Source: Subtercola boreus
GTDB taxonomy: Bacteria; Actinomycetota; Actinomycetes; Actinomycetales; Microbacteriaceae
Direction of reading: 5' to 3'
DNA: 64,000 bases
Assembly (NCBI RefSeq): GCF_003399625.1
Contig: NZ_NBXA01000026.1
Span: forward strand, 310,001 to 374,000
The notes under the pieces are model-generated. The model saw nothing but the letters and a program-made list of their open reading frames with translations. It did no database searches and had not been told where the DNA came from. Every line of letters starts with the position of its first letter. The first letter of the stretch is position 1. Both the position numbers and the translations under genes were made by a program. Positions 8,259 through 16,859 of this stretch are shown here, piece after piece.

Positions 8259-8875
8259 GGGCGGCGTGCCCGGCGACGCTCTCGCCACGGCAGTGCCCGG
8301 TAGGCGGCCTCATCGGCCGCGCGCTGCTGCTCAGAGGCGACGAACCGTGCGTCGCGCCGCTCGCGCCAGCGCTCGATCTCGGCTTCGACGTCCCGCGTGG
8401 CCGTGACGACCGGTGGGCCGCCCTTCAGCTGCCGGCGCGCCTCGACGACCCGGGTATTGAAGTCGTCGAGCAACTCGCGAACCCGCTTCTCGGAGGGTGC
8501 GGCATCCATCTTCTCGTCGAGACCCGCACTCTCACTCCGGAGCGTGAGTGCGGGAGGCCCGAGACCCGTGATGTTCTCGCGTTCGATCTTCTGCTTGATC
8601 CACCAGTCGGGGTCATAGGCGTCATGGAGGTTCTTGAGCGGCTTGCCGGAGCCCGGCAGATTGTCGAACTCGCCCCGGCGCATCGCCTGCTGGATCGAGA
8701 TCTCGACGTACTGCGCGCGAGCTTCCATCGATCGCTGCCCGGAGAGGGCGGTGTCGTCGTCCTCCGCCGCCCCCGCCTCGCCGGCTTCGCGTCTGCCGTC
8801 TCCCGGCAGTGAGCCGTCCGTCTGGTAGCGGGACACGTTCAGGCGCGAATCGCTTCGCTTCCTGCTTCCGGCCAT
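8249..8875 (-). CDS. DUF1992 (DnaJ-homologue subfamily C member 28-like) domain protein
   Basis: A 208-residue soluble protein. The DUF1992 core lies at about residues 55-125: EISIQQAMRRGEFDNLPGSGKPL, then a DPDWWIKQKI helix, a motif shared with the non-J part of DNAJC28. The N-terminal 45 residues are polar and disordered, and the C-terminus is a charged helix ending in Arg-rich sequence. The start at 8875 is supported by TAGGCT 7 bases upstream. The function of this domain is unknown in bacteria. It converges on the formate dehydrogenase gene across a 29-base tandem repeat. Confidence 0.8.
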   Translation of the reverse strand: MAGSRKRSDSRLNVSRYQTDGSLPGDGRREAGEAGAAEDDDTALSGQRSMEARAQYVEISIQQAMRRGEFDNLPGSGKPLKNLHDAYDPDWWIKQKIERENITGLGPPALTLRSESAGLDEKMDAAPSEKRVRELLDDFNTRVVEARRQLKGGPPVVTATRDVEAEIERWRERRDARFVASEQQRAADEAAYRALPWRERRRARRPGA

Positions 8876-8885
8876 GTCTGCCAGC

Positions 8886-9072
8886 CTAGGTTTCGCCTCC
8901 GGCCCGGTCGACCCCCGACGCAGGAGTTTCGCGCTCGGCGAAAGCCGCGCATCCGGGGGCCCGACCGGCCACGGCGTGCACGGCATCGACCGCGAACGCC
9001 AGGCCCGGCACACCGTTCGGCGAGGGGGCACGGGTCATCGGTGCCATCACGAAGCGGTTGCAACCGGGATGG
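8886..9072 (-). pseudogene. remnant of an Old Yellow Enzyme N-terminus
   Basis: The conceptual peptide NRFVMAPMTRAPSPNGVPG (roughly 9010-9062) is the N-terminal strand and loop of NADH:flavin oxidoreductases of the Old Yellow Enzyme family, including the MTR segment. After GVPG the frame continues for about 35 residues without family resemblance and stops at 8886. Upstream there is no plausible start in the same frame. The simplest reading is a gene reduced by deletion to about 20 recognisable codons; a chance match is possible. Confidence 0.45.
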
Positions 9073-9090
9073 CCCCCGTGCACCCGCCGT

Positions 9091-9291
9091 TCAGAGCGTT
9101 CGCGGGTTGCCGTACTCGAAGAAGCCACCGCGCGTGACGGACTGCGTGAGCAGCTCCCAGGCCTCGCCCTGGAACCGGAGGATCCGCTCGGGCTCACCGT
9201 CGGCACCGATCGGCAGAGCGACCTGCACCCCGTGGTCGGCGGTGTTGGTTCCGCGCAGGAGCAGCGCGTACGGAGGGGGAGAGTCGGTCAT
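9091..9291 (-). CDS. small hypothetical protein
   Basis: A 66-residue soluble protein of unknown function. It has a Pro-rich start (MTDSPPPYALLLRGTN), a beta-rich middle (GVQVALPIGADGEPERILRFQGEAWELL) and ends EYGNPRTL. A TACAGT -10 element lies 7 bases before the ATG (revcomp at 9299-9304), so the transcript is probably leaderless, which supports both the call and the start. It sits directly beside the flavin oxidoreductase remnant; no functional link can be made. Confidence 0.55.
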   Translation of the reverse strand: MTDSPPPYALLLRGTNTADHGVQVALPIGADGEPERILRFQGEAWELLTQSVTRGGFFEYGNPRTL

Positions 9292-9369
9292 CCGTCCGAC
9301 TGTACGCCCCTCGCCGACTCGCCATCACCCGACCCGGCGGCCAGCAGCGGCAACAGGCGGCGACGCGGC

Positions 9370-10233
9370 TCAGCGCAGGTACGCGTTCACGATGAGGTCG
9401 CCACGGATCTCCCGCAGACGCTCGAGGATGCGCTCGATCAGCGAGGCCGTCACCCCGCCGGCCACGAGGTCGAACCCGCCGAGCGGCTGAAGCCTGCCGC
9501 AGCGCACCCGGATGACCTCCCAGCCGGCTTCACGAAGCAAACGGTCCTTTCGGCGGTCCGTTGCCTCGCGAGTGCCGACATGTTCGAGCCCGAACTTTCC
9601 GATCGTGTCGTACTCGATCGCGACCTTCAGCTCTGCCAGAACGATGTCGGGCCACACCTCCCGGTGCGCGAAGAACGGCCTCCGCACCTCGACCGCATTC
9701 GCGGCGCGGAGGTCGATGTCGAGCCGTTCGGCGAGCCGGCTGCGCAGGTCGCCCTCGGCGGCGGATGCCGGCCGGGGGGCCCGCCCGCTGTGGAACGCCT
9801 CACCCGCGGCACACTTCGCCAGCGTGGTGCGGGGAGCTGAAGCGACGACAGCTGGTCGCGAAACGGCCCTCCGGGCATCCGGAACCGCCTGCTGGTCGGG
9901 CGGGAGGTGACGGTTGACGATCCGCTTCGGCGCCGCGAGCGCGAGGCACTCGGGGCACCACGACGATCTGCGGCGAACTCCGCCCGGTCTGTGGCGCTGC
10001 TCGTCGGGGGTCGCCACGAACACATGCCCGGCGTCGCACTGCCAGGTGAGGTACACCTCGGCAGCGGGCGGGATCTGAGTGAGAGTGATGTTGCGGTTCA
10101 GGTCGGGGTGGTACTGGCGCACGAGCACGGGGTAGCGCTCCCATTCGGTGCGGTACGCCCCGATCTCGTAGGGCACGTCGCGCTCCTTCGAGCGCTGCCG
10201 CCTCGCCCACCACGCTTCGATGTTCTCTGCCAC
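9370..10233 (-). CDS. zinc-ribbon protein with PD-(D/E)xK-like nuclease C-terminus
   Basis: A 287-residue two-domain protein. At about residues 60-97 is a zinc ribbon of the DUF4379 type: WQC66-x3-H70 and C93-x2-C96, a family with repeated W..C..GH/CP.C motifs. After a linker, residues 165-250 look like a Vsr/DUF559-type nuclease fold: D196 in PDIVL, E207-Y-D209, then DRRKDRLLREAGWEVIRVR. It may bind and cut DNA; whether it acts in repair or defence is not shown by the context. The start is a GTG with TACGAT 6 bases upstream (revcomp 10240-10245), a leaderless layout. It diverges from the secreted nuclease operon. Confidence 0.65.
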   Translation of the reverse strand: MAENIEAWWARRQRSKERDVPYEIGAYRTEWERYPVLVRQYHPDLNRNITLTQIPPAAEVYLTWQCDAGHVFVATPDEQRHRPGGVRRRSSWCPECLALAAPKRIVNRHLPPDQQAVPDARRAVSRPAVVASAPRTTLAKCAAGEAFHSGRAPRPASAAEGDLRSRLAERLDIDLRAANAVEVRRPFFAHREVWPDIVLAELKVAIEYDTIGKFGLEHVGTREATDRRKDRLLREAGWEVIRVRCGRLQPLGGFDLVAGGVTASLIERILERLREIRGDLIVNAYLR

Positions 10234-10317
10234 GGCCAGATCGTAAACCGAACCTCCGACAGCCGACCAGATCAGGGAGAAGTTCTGCGAGGCTCTTGTC
10301 GCTGAGCCTCTTTAATG

Positions 10318-10334
10318 AGGTAATTTCAGGTAAT
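10318..10334 (+). promoter_or_regulatory. AGGTAAT direct repeat, possible regulator site
   Basis: AGGTAAT occurs twice, starting at 10318 and 10328, one helical turn apart, in an AT-rich island of an otherwise GC-rich intergenic region, about 95 bases before the nuclease start. Tandem half-sites in phase are typical of response regulators such as PhoP/PhoB. The sequence does not match a consensus I can name. Confidence 0.35.
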
Positions 10335-10427
10335 GATTTCCTGTGGGAGTCAATCGGTCGGGGGCCTTCGACGTTGCGTCGGAGGGCCGAGTCCATCCAG
10401 CCGATGATTCTCCCGAAAGGGGTCGCA

Positions 10428-12437
10428 GTGCCTCACGATCCATACCAGAAGCGGCCGTCAGGCCTCCACCTCGTGCTGTGCAGCAAGGTTGCCGTCACGA
10501 CGGTGGCGCTCGTGGCCCTCACCGCCGTGGCTCTCGTGGCCCCGGCGCCGCCGGCAGAGGCAGCCTCCGTCTCGATCGCAACAATCCAGGGAACGTCCGC
10601 CTCCAGCCCGCTCGTCGGCAGCTCCGTCACCACGACCGGTTTCGTGACCGCCGCCTATGCCACCGGTGGGCTGAACGGGTACTTCCTGCAGTCGGCCGGC
10701 ACGGGAGGCGCCATCGACCCGCGCACGCATCGCGCTTCCGACGGGCTCTTCGTCTATCTGGCCGGCACCCCCCTCTCCGCACGGATCGGCGACTACCTCC
10801 AGGTGTCGGGCCTCGTCTCGGAGTTCGGCGGGCTCACCCAGCTGTCACCGCCCACTGCCGGCTCGATCGTTCCGCTCGACCCGACCGGCGTGGCTGCACC
10901 CCTGCCCGCAGCGACGAAGTACCCGGGCACGGACAGCGATCGGGAATCCCTCGAAGGGATGCTCATCCAGCCTGCCGGCGACTTCACGGTCACCGGCCTC
11001 CAGTCCGCCGCCCAGTACGGGCAGATCGAGCTCGCCGCTGGCACCGTTCCCCTGGCGGCGCCGACGAGTGTCGGTGCCGTCGGCAGCGCGGAGTACGCGG
11101 CCACCGCCTCGAACAACAGGGCCCGGGCCGTCTGGCTCGACGACGGGGCGACAACCTCGTTCACTTCTGCGTCCGGCTCAGCGAAACCTCTCCCCTATCT
11201 CTCCGGCCCCGCTCGTGTCGGCGCACCCGTCACCTTCACCCGCCCGGTCGTGCTCGACTACCGCAACAGCGCCTGGCGGTTCCAGCCCACGACCGAGGTG
11301 ACCGGCACGAACGAGGCCACCACCTCTCCCGCCCGGTTCGGCGCCACTCGCACAGCGGCGCCGACAGACGTCGGAGGCAGCATCCGCCTGGGCACGTTCA
11401 ACGTGCTGAACTTCTTTCCGACCACAGGTGACGAACGCTCCGGATGCACGTACTTCTCCGACCGCGCGGGCAGTCCCGTCACCGTGAACAACAGCGACGC
11501 CCCGGGCTGCGGAGTGAGGGGCGCAGCGACCCGCGCCCACTTCCTGCAGCAGCAGTCGAAGATCGTGAGTGCGATCCTGGCGTTGGGCGCAGACATCGTG
11601 TCGCTGGAGGAGATCGAGAACTCGGCGAAGCTCGGGATGCCCCGCGACCACGCGCTCGGCGTGCTCGTCGACGCGCTGAATGCGGCCGACCGCCCTGCCG
11701 ACTGGCGCTTCGTGCCCTCCCCCGCCGCGGTTCCCGCCCTCGCAGACGAAGACGTGATCCGAACGGGATTCATCTATCGGTCCTCGGTGGCGGAACCGGT
11801 GGGACCGACGTCGATCCTGGTCGGATCGGCCCCCTTCGACAACGCGAGGGAACCCGACGCTCAGGCATTCCGGCCGGTGTACGCGACCGGCGCGGAGACG
11901 TTCCTGGTGGTCTCGAACCATTTCAAGTCGAAGTCGGGTCCAGACGCCACGGGCGACAACGTCGACACCGGCCAGGGCGCCTTCAACGGCGACCGCACCA
12001 GGCAGGCCCTGGCGCTGCTCGACTTCGCGAAGACGGTGAGCAGAGCGAGCGGCACCGACCGCGTCTTCCTCGTCGGCGACTTCAATGCGCTGTCGCACGA
12101 GGATCCGGTGCTCGCGATCGTGGCGGCCGGGTTCGCCGATCTGGGCGCCGGCACCGGCAAGGCCTCCTACAGCTTCTCCGGGGAGTCGGGATCGATCGAC
12201 CACATCTTCGCCTCCGTCGAGGCGAAGGCCCTGGTCACCGGAACGGACATCTGGAACATCAACTCGGTCGAAGCGCCGGTGCGCCAGTACTCGGCCGCCA
12301 ACGCGAACGTGTCGACCTTCGTGAATCCGAAAGACCCGTTCCGGTCATCCGATCACGACCCGCTCGTCGTCGGTCTCGCTCTGCCGCAGCACACGCCACC
12401 CACCATTCCGAATCCCCCGACTGGAGAATCACGATGA
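10428..12437 (+). CDS. secreted ExeM/NucH-family extracellular endonuclease
   Basis: A 669-residue exported nuclease. The Sec signal peptide spans about residues 1-45 (positive start, long Ala/Val/Leu core, AEA cleavage site). An OB-like DNA-binding region follows (SVSIATIQG to LDYRNSAW), then an endonuclease/exonuclease/phosphatase domain from about residue 300: GTFNVLNFF, ADIVSLEEIEN, SNHFKSKSG, LVGDFNALSHEDP and SSDHDPLVVG hold the metal- and phosphate-binding residues. The GTG at 10428 was chosen because GAAAGGGG lies 5 bases upstream, although the frame is open to 10296. No cell-wall anchor is present. It overlaps the 5'-nucleotidase gene by 4 bases, so the pair would turn extracellular DNA into nucleosides and phosphate. 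Confidence 0.92.
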   Translation: MPHDPYQKRPSGLHLVLCSKVAVTTVALVALTAVALVAPAPPAEAASVSIATIQGTSASSPLVGSSVTTTGFVTAAYATGGLNGYFLQSAGTGGAIDPRTHRASDGLFVYLAGTPLSARIGDYLQVSGLVSEFGGLTQLSPPTAGSIVPLDPTGVAAPLPAATKYPGTDSDRESLEGMLIQPAGDFTVTGLQSAAQYGQIELAAGTVPLAAPTSVGAVGSAEYAATASNNRARAVWLDDGATTSFTSASGSAKPLPYLSGPARVGAPVTFTRPVVLDYRNSAWRFQPTTEVTGTNEATTSPARFGATRTAAPTDVGGSIRLGTFNVLNFFPTTGDERSGCTYFSDRAGSPVTVNNSDAPGCGVRGAATRAHFLQQQSKIVSAILALGADIVSLEEIENSAKLGMPRDHALGVLVDALNAADRPADWRFVPSPAAVPALADEDVIRTGFIYRSSVAEPVGPTSILVGSAPFDNAREPDAQAFRPVYATGAETFLVVSNHFKSKSGPDATGDNVDTGQGAFNGDRTRQALALLDFAKTVSRASGTDRVFLVGDFNALSHEDPVLAIVAAGFADLGAGTGKASYSFSGESGSIDHIFASVEAKALVTGTDIWNINSVEAPVRQYSAANANVSTFVNPKDPFRSSDHDPLVVGLALPQHTPPTIPNPPTGESR

Positions 12438-14704
12438 AACGCGCGCTCGCCCTCACTCTCACTGCAACGCTCGGCCTCACGGGCGCGGCCGGGTTGGGTG
12501 CCGTCGCGGCTCCCAACGCCTCCGCCGCATCGAGCGTCACCATCGACCTTCTGAGCATCAACGACTTCCACGGCAGGCTCTCCGCCGACGGCGTCATCGC
12601 CGGGGCCGCGGTTCTGGCGGGAGCCGTGAACCACTACACGGCTCTGAACCCCGACACCCGGCTGATCTCGGCCGGAGACAACATCGGCGCCTCGACGTTC
12701 ACCTCGTTCATCCAGCAGGACAAACCGACGCTCGACGCTCTGAACTCGATGGGACTCGCTGCGTCTGCACTCGGCAACCACGAATTCGACCGGGGTCGGG
12801 CCGACGTCGATGGGCGCGTGCGCACCGCCGCTGCCTTCCCCTACCTCGCAGCCAACCTCTACGACACGGCCACCGGCCGACCGGCCTACGACCAGTTCTC
12901 CATCTCCGTGATCGACGGCGTCAGAGTGGGCTTCATCGGCGCGGTGACTGAGCAGCTGCCGACTCTGGTCAGCGCAGGATCCCTGCCCGGGCTCGAGGTG
13001 AGGAGCATCGTTCCGGAGGTGAACGCTGTGGCCGACCGACTCTCGGATGGCGACGCTGCCAACGGCGAGGCCGACGTGGTCGTTCTGCTCGTGCACGAGG
13101 GGGCGGCCACCTCCGGCGTGGGATCGTCGACGGACACGTCGACCTTCGGCCGCATCGTGTCAGGCGCCGACGCGAACGTCGATGCCATCGTGTCGGGGCA
13201 CACTCACCAGAGTTACGCCCACACGATTCCGGTACCGGGGTGGCCGGCCGGGCTCGATCGTCCCGTGATCCAGGCCGGGGAATACGGAGAGACGATCGGC
13301 CACCTGTCCGTGGTGGTCGACAGTGCGACCCACCGGCCGCAGGCGATGACTGCAGAGCTGGTGCCCCTCACCAATCCCGACAGGACACCACGATTCACTC
13401 CCGATCCGGCAGTCGCGGGGATCGTCTCGGCGGCCGAGGCCTACGCCTCGGTGCCCGGCTCCGTCACGGTCGGCACCATCACCGCCGACCTGAACAAGGC
13501 GAGGCAGTCCGACGGAAGCGACAACCGGGGCGGCGAATCCACGCTCGGCAATTTCGTGGCCGATGCGCAGCTCGAAGCGACGGCAGACGTCGGCACCCAG
13601 ATCGCGCTGATGAACCCTGGCGGACTGCGGGTCAACCTCACCTACGCTTCGAGCTCCGCCAAGGATCCGGACGGCAATGTGACCTACAGCGAGGCGAACG
13701 CCGTGCAGCCCTTCGCGAGCACCCTCATCGCCCTCGACCTGACAGGCGCCCAGCTGAAGGCCGTGCTGGAACAGCAGTGGCAGCCCGCCGGGAGCGGAAG
13801 ACCGTTCCTCAAGCTCGGAGTGTCGCGCGGCTTCCAGTACCTCTACGATCCGACCTCCCCGAGGGGATCCCGTGTGCTCCGGATGACGCTCGACGGTGCC
13901 GCTCTCAGTGCGACGACGACCTACCGGGTTGTGGCCAACAAGTACCTCGCCGACGGGGGTGACAACTTCACTGCGTTCACGGGCGGCACGAATCGTTCCG
14001 ACACCGGCAGGATCGACCTGGATTCGATGATCGGTTCCTTCACGAAACACCCGGCGGTGAGCCCCGATCTCGCTCAGCGCGCTGTCGGCGTGCACCTGGG
14101 CGCCAGTGCCAGGGGCGGTCTCGCCCCGGGCGACACCGTCACGATGGCCCTGTCCTCCTTGCTCTTCAGCGGTGGTGAGGCTCCCGCCGGCAGCGTCGAA
14201 GTGCTCTACCGCGGGGCGGTCATCGCCCGGTCAGCCATCGACCGTGCCGTGGTGGACACGACCGACGAGGTGGGTCGCGCCACCGTCACCGCAACTCTTC
14301 CGGGCGATGGCGAGGCAGGCAGCGCCGCGCTGACCGTGCGGGTGCCTGCGACCGGAACGTCGATCGATGTGCCCATCACAGTGCGGGCAGTACCCCCGCT
14401 GGCCGCTTCCGCGCTGACGGACGGTAACGCTCAGAACTTCGGCGTGGTGAGCATCTCGCCTGTTTCGGCAGCGGCGGGAACCACGGTGCAGGTTCAGATC
14501 ACGGGGCACGAGGGTCGTACCGTGAGGGTCGTCGGCTACGCACCGCAGACCCCTCTGACGACCGGAATCGTCGCAGGTGGCCGCGTGGGGGTGCGGATCC
14601 CTGCGGGCTACAGCCCCGGCGTGCATCCCCTCGCCGTCTACGCGGGCGACGGTTCGCTGATCGGGTGGGCATCGGTCACCGTCGCGGCGCGCGGACGCCT
14701 GTGA
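12434..14704 (+). CDS. secreted bifunctional metallophosphatase / 5'-nucleotidase
   Basis: A 756-residue exported enzyme that removes phosphate from nucleotides. The signal peptide covers about residues 1-32. The metallophosphatase domain shows SINDFHGRL (D44, H46), SAGDNIGASTF, LGNHEFDRG and VSGHTHQSY; the 5'-nucleotidase C-terminal substrate domain starts near residue 345 (TLGNFVADAQ, LMNPGGLRVNL). An Ig-like beta domain follows after about residue 560. No sorting motif or membrane anchor is seen at the end, so it is probably released. The ATG overlaps the stop of the nuclease gene (ATGA). Co-expression with the nuclease suggests phosphate or nucleoside scavenging. Confidence 0.93.
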   Translation: MKRALALTLTATLGLTGAAGLGAVAAPNASAASSVTIDLLSINDFHGRLSADGVIAGAAVLAGAVNHYTALNPDTRLISAGDNIGASTFTSFIQQDKPTLDALNSMGLAASALGNHEFDRGRADVDGRVRTAAAFPYLAANLYDTATGRPAYDQFSISVIDGVRVGFIGAVTEQLPTLVSAGSLPGLEVRSIVPEVNAVADRLSDGDAANGEADVVVLLVHEGAATSGVGSSTDTSTFGRIVSGADANVDAIVSGHTHQSYAHTIPVPGWPAGLDRPVIQAGEYGETIGHLSVVVDSATHRPQAMTAELVPLTNPDRTPRFTPDPAVAGIVSAAEAYASVPGSVTVGTITADLNKARQSDGSDNRGGESTLGNFVADAQLEATADVGTQIALMNPGGLRVNLTYASSSAKDPDGNVTYSEANAVQPFASTLIALDLTGAQLKAVLEQQWQPAGSGRPFLKLGVSRGFQYLYDPTSPRGSRVLRMTLDGAALSATTTYRVVANKYLADGGDNFTAFTGGTNRSDTGRIDLDSMIGSFTKHPAVSPDLAQRAVGVHLGASARGGLAPGDTVTMALSSLLFSGGEAPAGSVEVLYRGAVIARSAIDRAVVDTTDEVGRATVTATLPGDGEAGSAALTVRVPATGTSIDVPITVRAVPPLAASALTDGNAQNFGVVSISPVSAAAGTTVQVQITGHEGRTVRVVGYAPQTPLTTGIVAGGRVGVRIPAGYSPGVHPLAVYAGDGSLIGWASVTVAARGRL

Positions 14705-14715
14705 CGGCCGGGTCC

Positions 14716-15669
14716 TCAGTCCGGGCGGTTGAGCGAGTCCGGGCGGTTGAGCGCCCGGAGTGCGCGGTCAGACGAGCCGCCGATCCCCCACTTCGTCGAG
14801 AGGGCATGAATGGTCGAGAGCTGCTCGGAGGCGAAGGCGGAGCTCGAGCCTGGGGCGGTGCTGGAGTCGAGATCCAGGTTCCGCACGACCTCCACCACTC
14901 GCGGTGCCACCGCGAGATAGTCGCTCGCCGCAGCGAGCCTCGCCCGAACCGAAGCCGACAGTGCAGCAGCGGGATCGGCCGCCGCCGCAACGATGCCCGC
15001 GAGGTCGCCGTGTTCCGCGAGCAGGGTCGCGGCGGTCTTCTCTCCGATGCCCACGACGCCGGGCAGTCCGTCGGAAGCGTCACCCCGCATCACGGCGAAG
15101 TCGACGTACTGACGGGGCGAGATCCCATACTTCGACACGATCACCTCATCGGTGACGAGTTCGAGGCGGCTCATTCCGCGCGCCGTGTAGATGACGCGGA
15201 CCTGGGCACGATCATCCACCAGCTGGAAGAGATCGCGATCACCGGTGACCACGTCGACCGGGCCTGTCGCCCGAGTCGCGAGAGTGCCGATCACGTCGTC
15301 GGCCTCGTGGTCGGTTGCCCCGACGATCGGGATGCCGAAGGCCGAGAGAACCTCCCTGATCAGAGGAATCTGCTGCGTCAGGTGCTCGGGGACCTCCTCG
15401 ACGTCGACTCCCCCGGCGACCTCCTGCAGAACGCGGTGCTGTTTGTATGACGGAATCAGGCGCACCCGCCACGTGGGCCGCCACGCGTCGTCCCAACAGG
15501 CGACGACAGCGGTGGGCGAGAAGTCCGCCACCAGCTTGGCGATCATGTCGAGCAGGCCACGCACGGCGTTGACCGGGGAGCCGTCGGGCGCCCGAACCGT
15601 GTCCGGCACGCCGTGGAAGGCGCGGAAGTAGAGCGAAGCGGTGTCGAGGAGCATCAGTCGCCCAGTCAT
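14716..15669 (-). CDS. 5'-3' exonuclease (DNA polymerase I N-terminal-like)
   Basis: A 317-residue FEN-type nuclease that removes 5' flaps or RNA primers. Matches to the family include LLDTASLYFRAFHG, VVACWDDAWRPTWR (Arg-rich helical arch), ADDVIGTLA and VVTGDRDLFQLVDD with metal-binding Asp residues, and the helix-hairpin-helix-type MRGDASDGLPGVVGIGEKTA. It is a stand-alone copy without polymerase domain. The last residues repeat (NRPDSLNRPD) because an 18-base direct repeat covers the 3' end near 14728-14762. Start chosen at 15669; a second in-frame ATG at 15657 is possible. It converges on the 5'-nucleotidase with an 11-base gap. Confidence 0.92.
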   Translation of the reverse strand: MTGRLMLLDTASLYFRAFHGVPDTVRAPDGSPVNAVRGLLDMIAKLVADFSPTAVVACWDDAWRPTWRVRLIPSYKQHRVLQEVAGGVDVEEVPEHLTQQIPLIREVLSAFGIPIVGATDHEADDVIGTLATRATGPVDVVTGDRDLFQLVDDRAQVRVIYTARGMSRLELVTDEVIVSKYGISPRQYVDFAVMRGDASDGLPGVVGIGEKTAATLLAEHGDLAGIVAAAADPAAALSASVRARLAAASDYLAVAPRVVEVVRNLDLDSSTAPGSSSAFASEQLSTIHALSTKWGIGGSSDRALRALNRPDSLNRPD

Positions 15670-15762
15670 GAGCCGATCATCCCACGCCGGGCCGCCGCGC
15701 ACCCGCTCGCGTACCAGGCCCAGCGGAGCGGTTTAGGCTTGAACCGCACCCAGGAGGAGCCG

Positions 15763-16794
15763 ATGACCGACAGAAGCAGCAGCAACCGCCCGCTCGTGAA
15801 GCTCGGCTTCCTCACCATCGGGTTCTTCGACGAGCACGACCCGATCGGCGGCCACGAGAGCACCCTCCAGATCATCGAACTGGGTGAGCAGCTGGGCTTC
15901 GACAGCGCGTGGCTGCGGGATCGCCACCTGCAGTTCGGCATCTCGTCACCCCTAGCCGTGCTTGCCGCCGCGACACAGCGAACGAGCCGTATCGAGTTGG
16001 GCACCGCGGTCATCCCGCTCGGATTCGAGAACCCGTTCCGTCTCGCGGAAGACCTGGCGACCGTGGATGTGCTCAGCCGTGGGCGCCTGAATCCGGGTAT
16101 CAGCGTGGGAGCGCCGACCCACTTCGAGGCCATTCGAGAGCACCTGTACCCCGATTCGTGGCAGAACGAGAACTTCAGTCACGAGCGGGCGGAGCGTCTG
16201 CTGGCGAACCTCCGCGGCGAAACGGTGAGCACCTTCACCGGAACCGAGGGCATCGAGGCCTACTCTTCGCGCATCCAGCCGTTCGCGGCGGGTCTTGCCG
16301 ATCGCGTCTGGTTCGGCGCCGCCGGGCTCTCGTCGGCGGCCTGGGCAGGTGAGCACGCGCTCAACCTGCTGTCGAGCAGCGTGGTGCGAGCGGAGGAGGA
16401 CGACGACTTCGCCCGCATCCAACGGGCACAGATCGACCTGTTCCGCTCGAGACATCCGCTCGGCGACGCAGCGCGCGCCTCCCAGGGACTCGTCGTCATC
16501 CCAACCGACAGCGCCAGCCCCGAGCAGGCCGCGAAGTACCGCGCGTACGCCGACGGCCGTTTCGAACGCACCCTCACCCCCCAGGGACCCGGTCGCATGC
16601 TGTTCGCCCCCGACATCGTCGGCAGTTCGACGGAGATCGCGGATGCCCTTCACGCGCATGCCGGGTTCCAGGCTGTCGACGAGGTGGTGTTCGCCCTGCC
16701 GTTCTCGTTCGAGCACGAGGACTACGTGCAGATCCTCACCGACATCGCGACGCGGCTGGCACCGCTGCTCGGCTGGGCTCCCGCCGGCGCCTGA
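15763..16794 (+). CDS. LLM class flavin-dependent oxidoreductase
   Basis: A 343-residue luciferase-like monooxygenase, TIM-barrel fold, using FMN or F420. Typical segments are KLGFLTIGFF at the start, IIELGEQLGFDSAWLRDRHL, TSRIELGTAVIPLGFENPFRLAEDLATVDVLSRGRLNPGISVG, and LSSAAWAGEHALNLLSS. An AGGAGG ribosome site lies 5-6 bases before the ATG and TTAGGCTT about 30 bases upstream is a good -10 box. It is followed in the same direction by an F420-type PPOX protein. The substrate is unknown. Confidence 0.88.
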   Translation: MTDRSSSNRPLVKLGFLTIGFFDEHDPIGGHESTLQIIELGEQLGFDSAWLRDRHLQFGISSPLAVLAAATQRTSRIELGTAVIPLGFENPFRLAEDLATVDVLSRGRLNPGISVGAPTHFEAIREHLYPDSWQNENFSHERAERLLANLRGETVSTFTGTEGIEAYSSRIQPFAAGLADRVWFGAAGLSSAAWAGEHALNLLSSSVVRAEEDDDFARIQRAQIDLFRSRHPLGDAARASQGLVVIPTDSASPEQAAKYRAYADGRFERTLTPQGPGRMLFAPDIVGSSTEIADALHAHAGFQAVDEVVFALPFSFEHEDYVQILTDIATRLAPLLGWAPAGA

Positions 16795-16859
16795 CGCCCG
16801 GTGGCCGATGCGGGGCCCGAGCCCGTGACAGCGTCGGGCGCTTCTGGCAGTCTGGGCGC

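Noticed and set aside
5749-8313. An 854-codon open frame on the minus strand opposite the formate dehydrogenase
   Set aside because: It is rich in Arg, Gly, Val and His in a pattern typical of antisense shadows in high-GC DNA, while the plus strand encodes a complete known enzyme family.
10234-10427. A defined PhoP/PhoB box before the secreted nuclease operon
   Set aside because: Two AGGTAAT half-sites are present but spacing and sequence do not match a consensus I can name, so only an unnamed site is reported.
11444-12433. N-terminal extension of the 5'-nucleotidase
   Set aside because: The frame is open but reads as Arg-rich shadow of the nuclease gene; the signal peptide starts at 12434.
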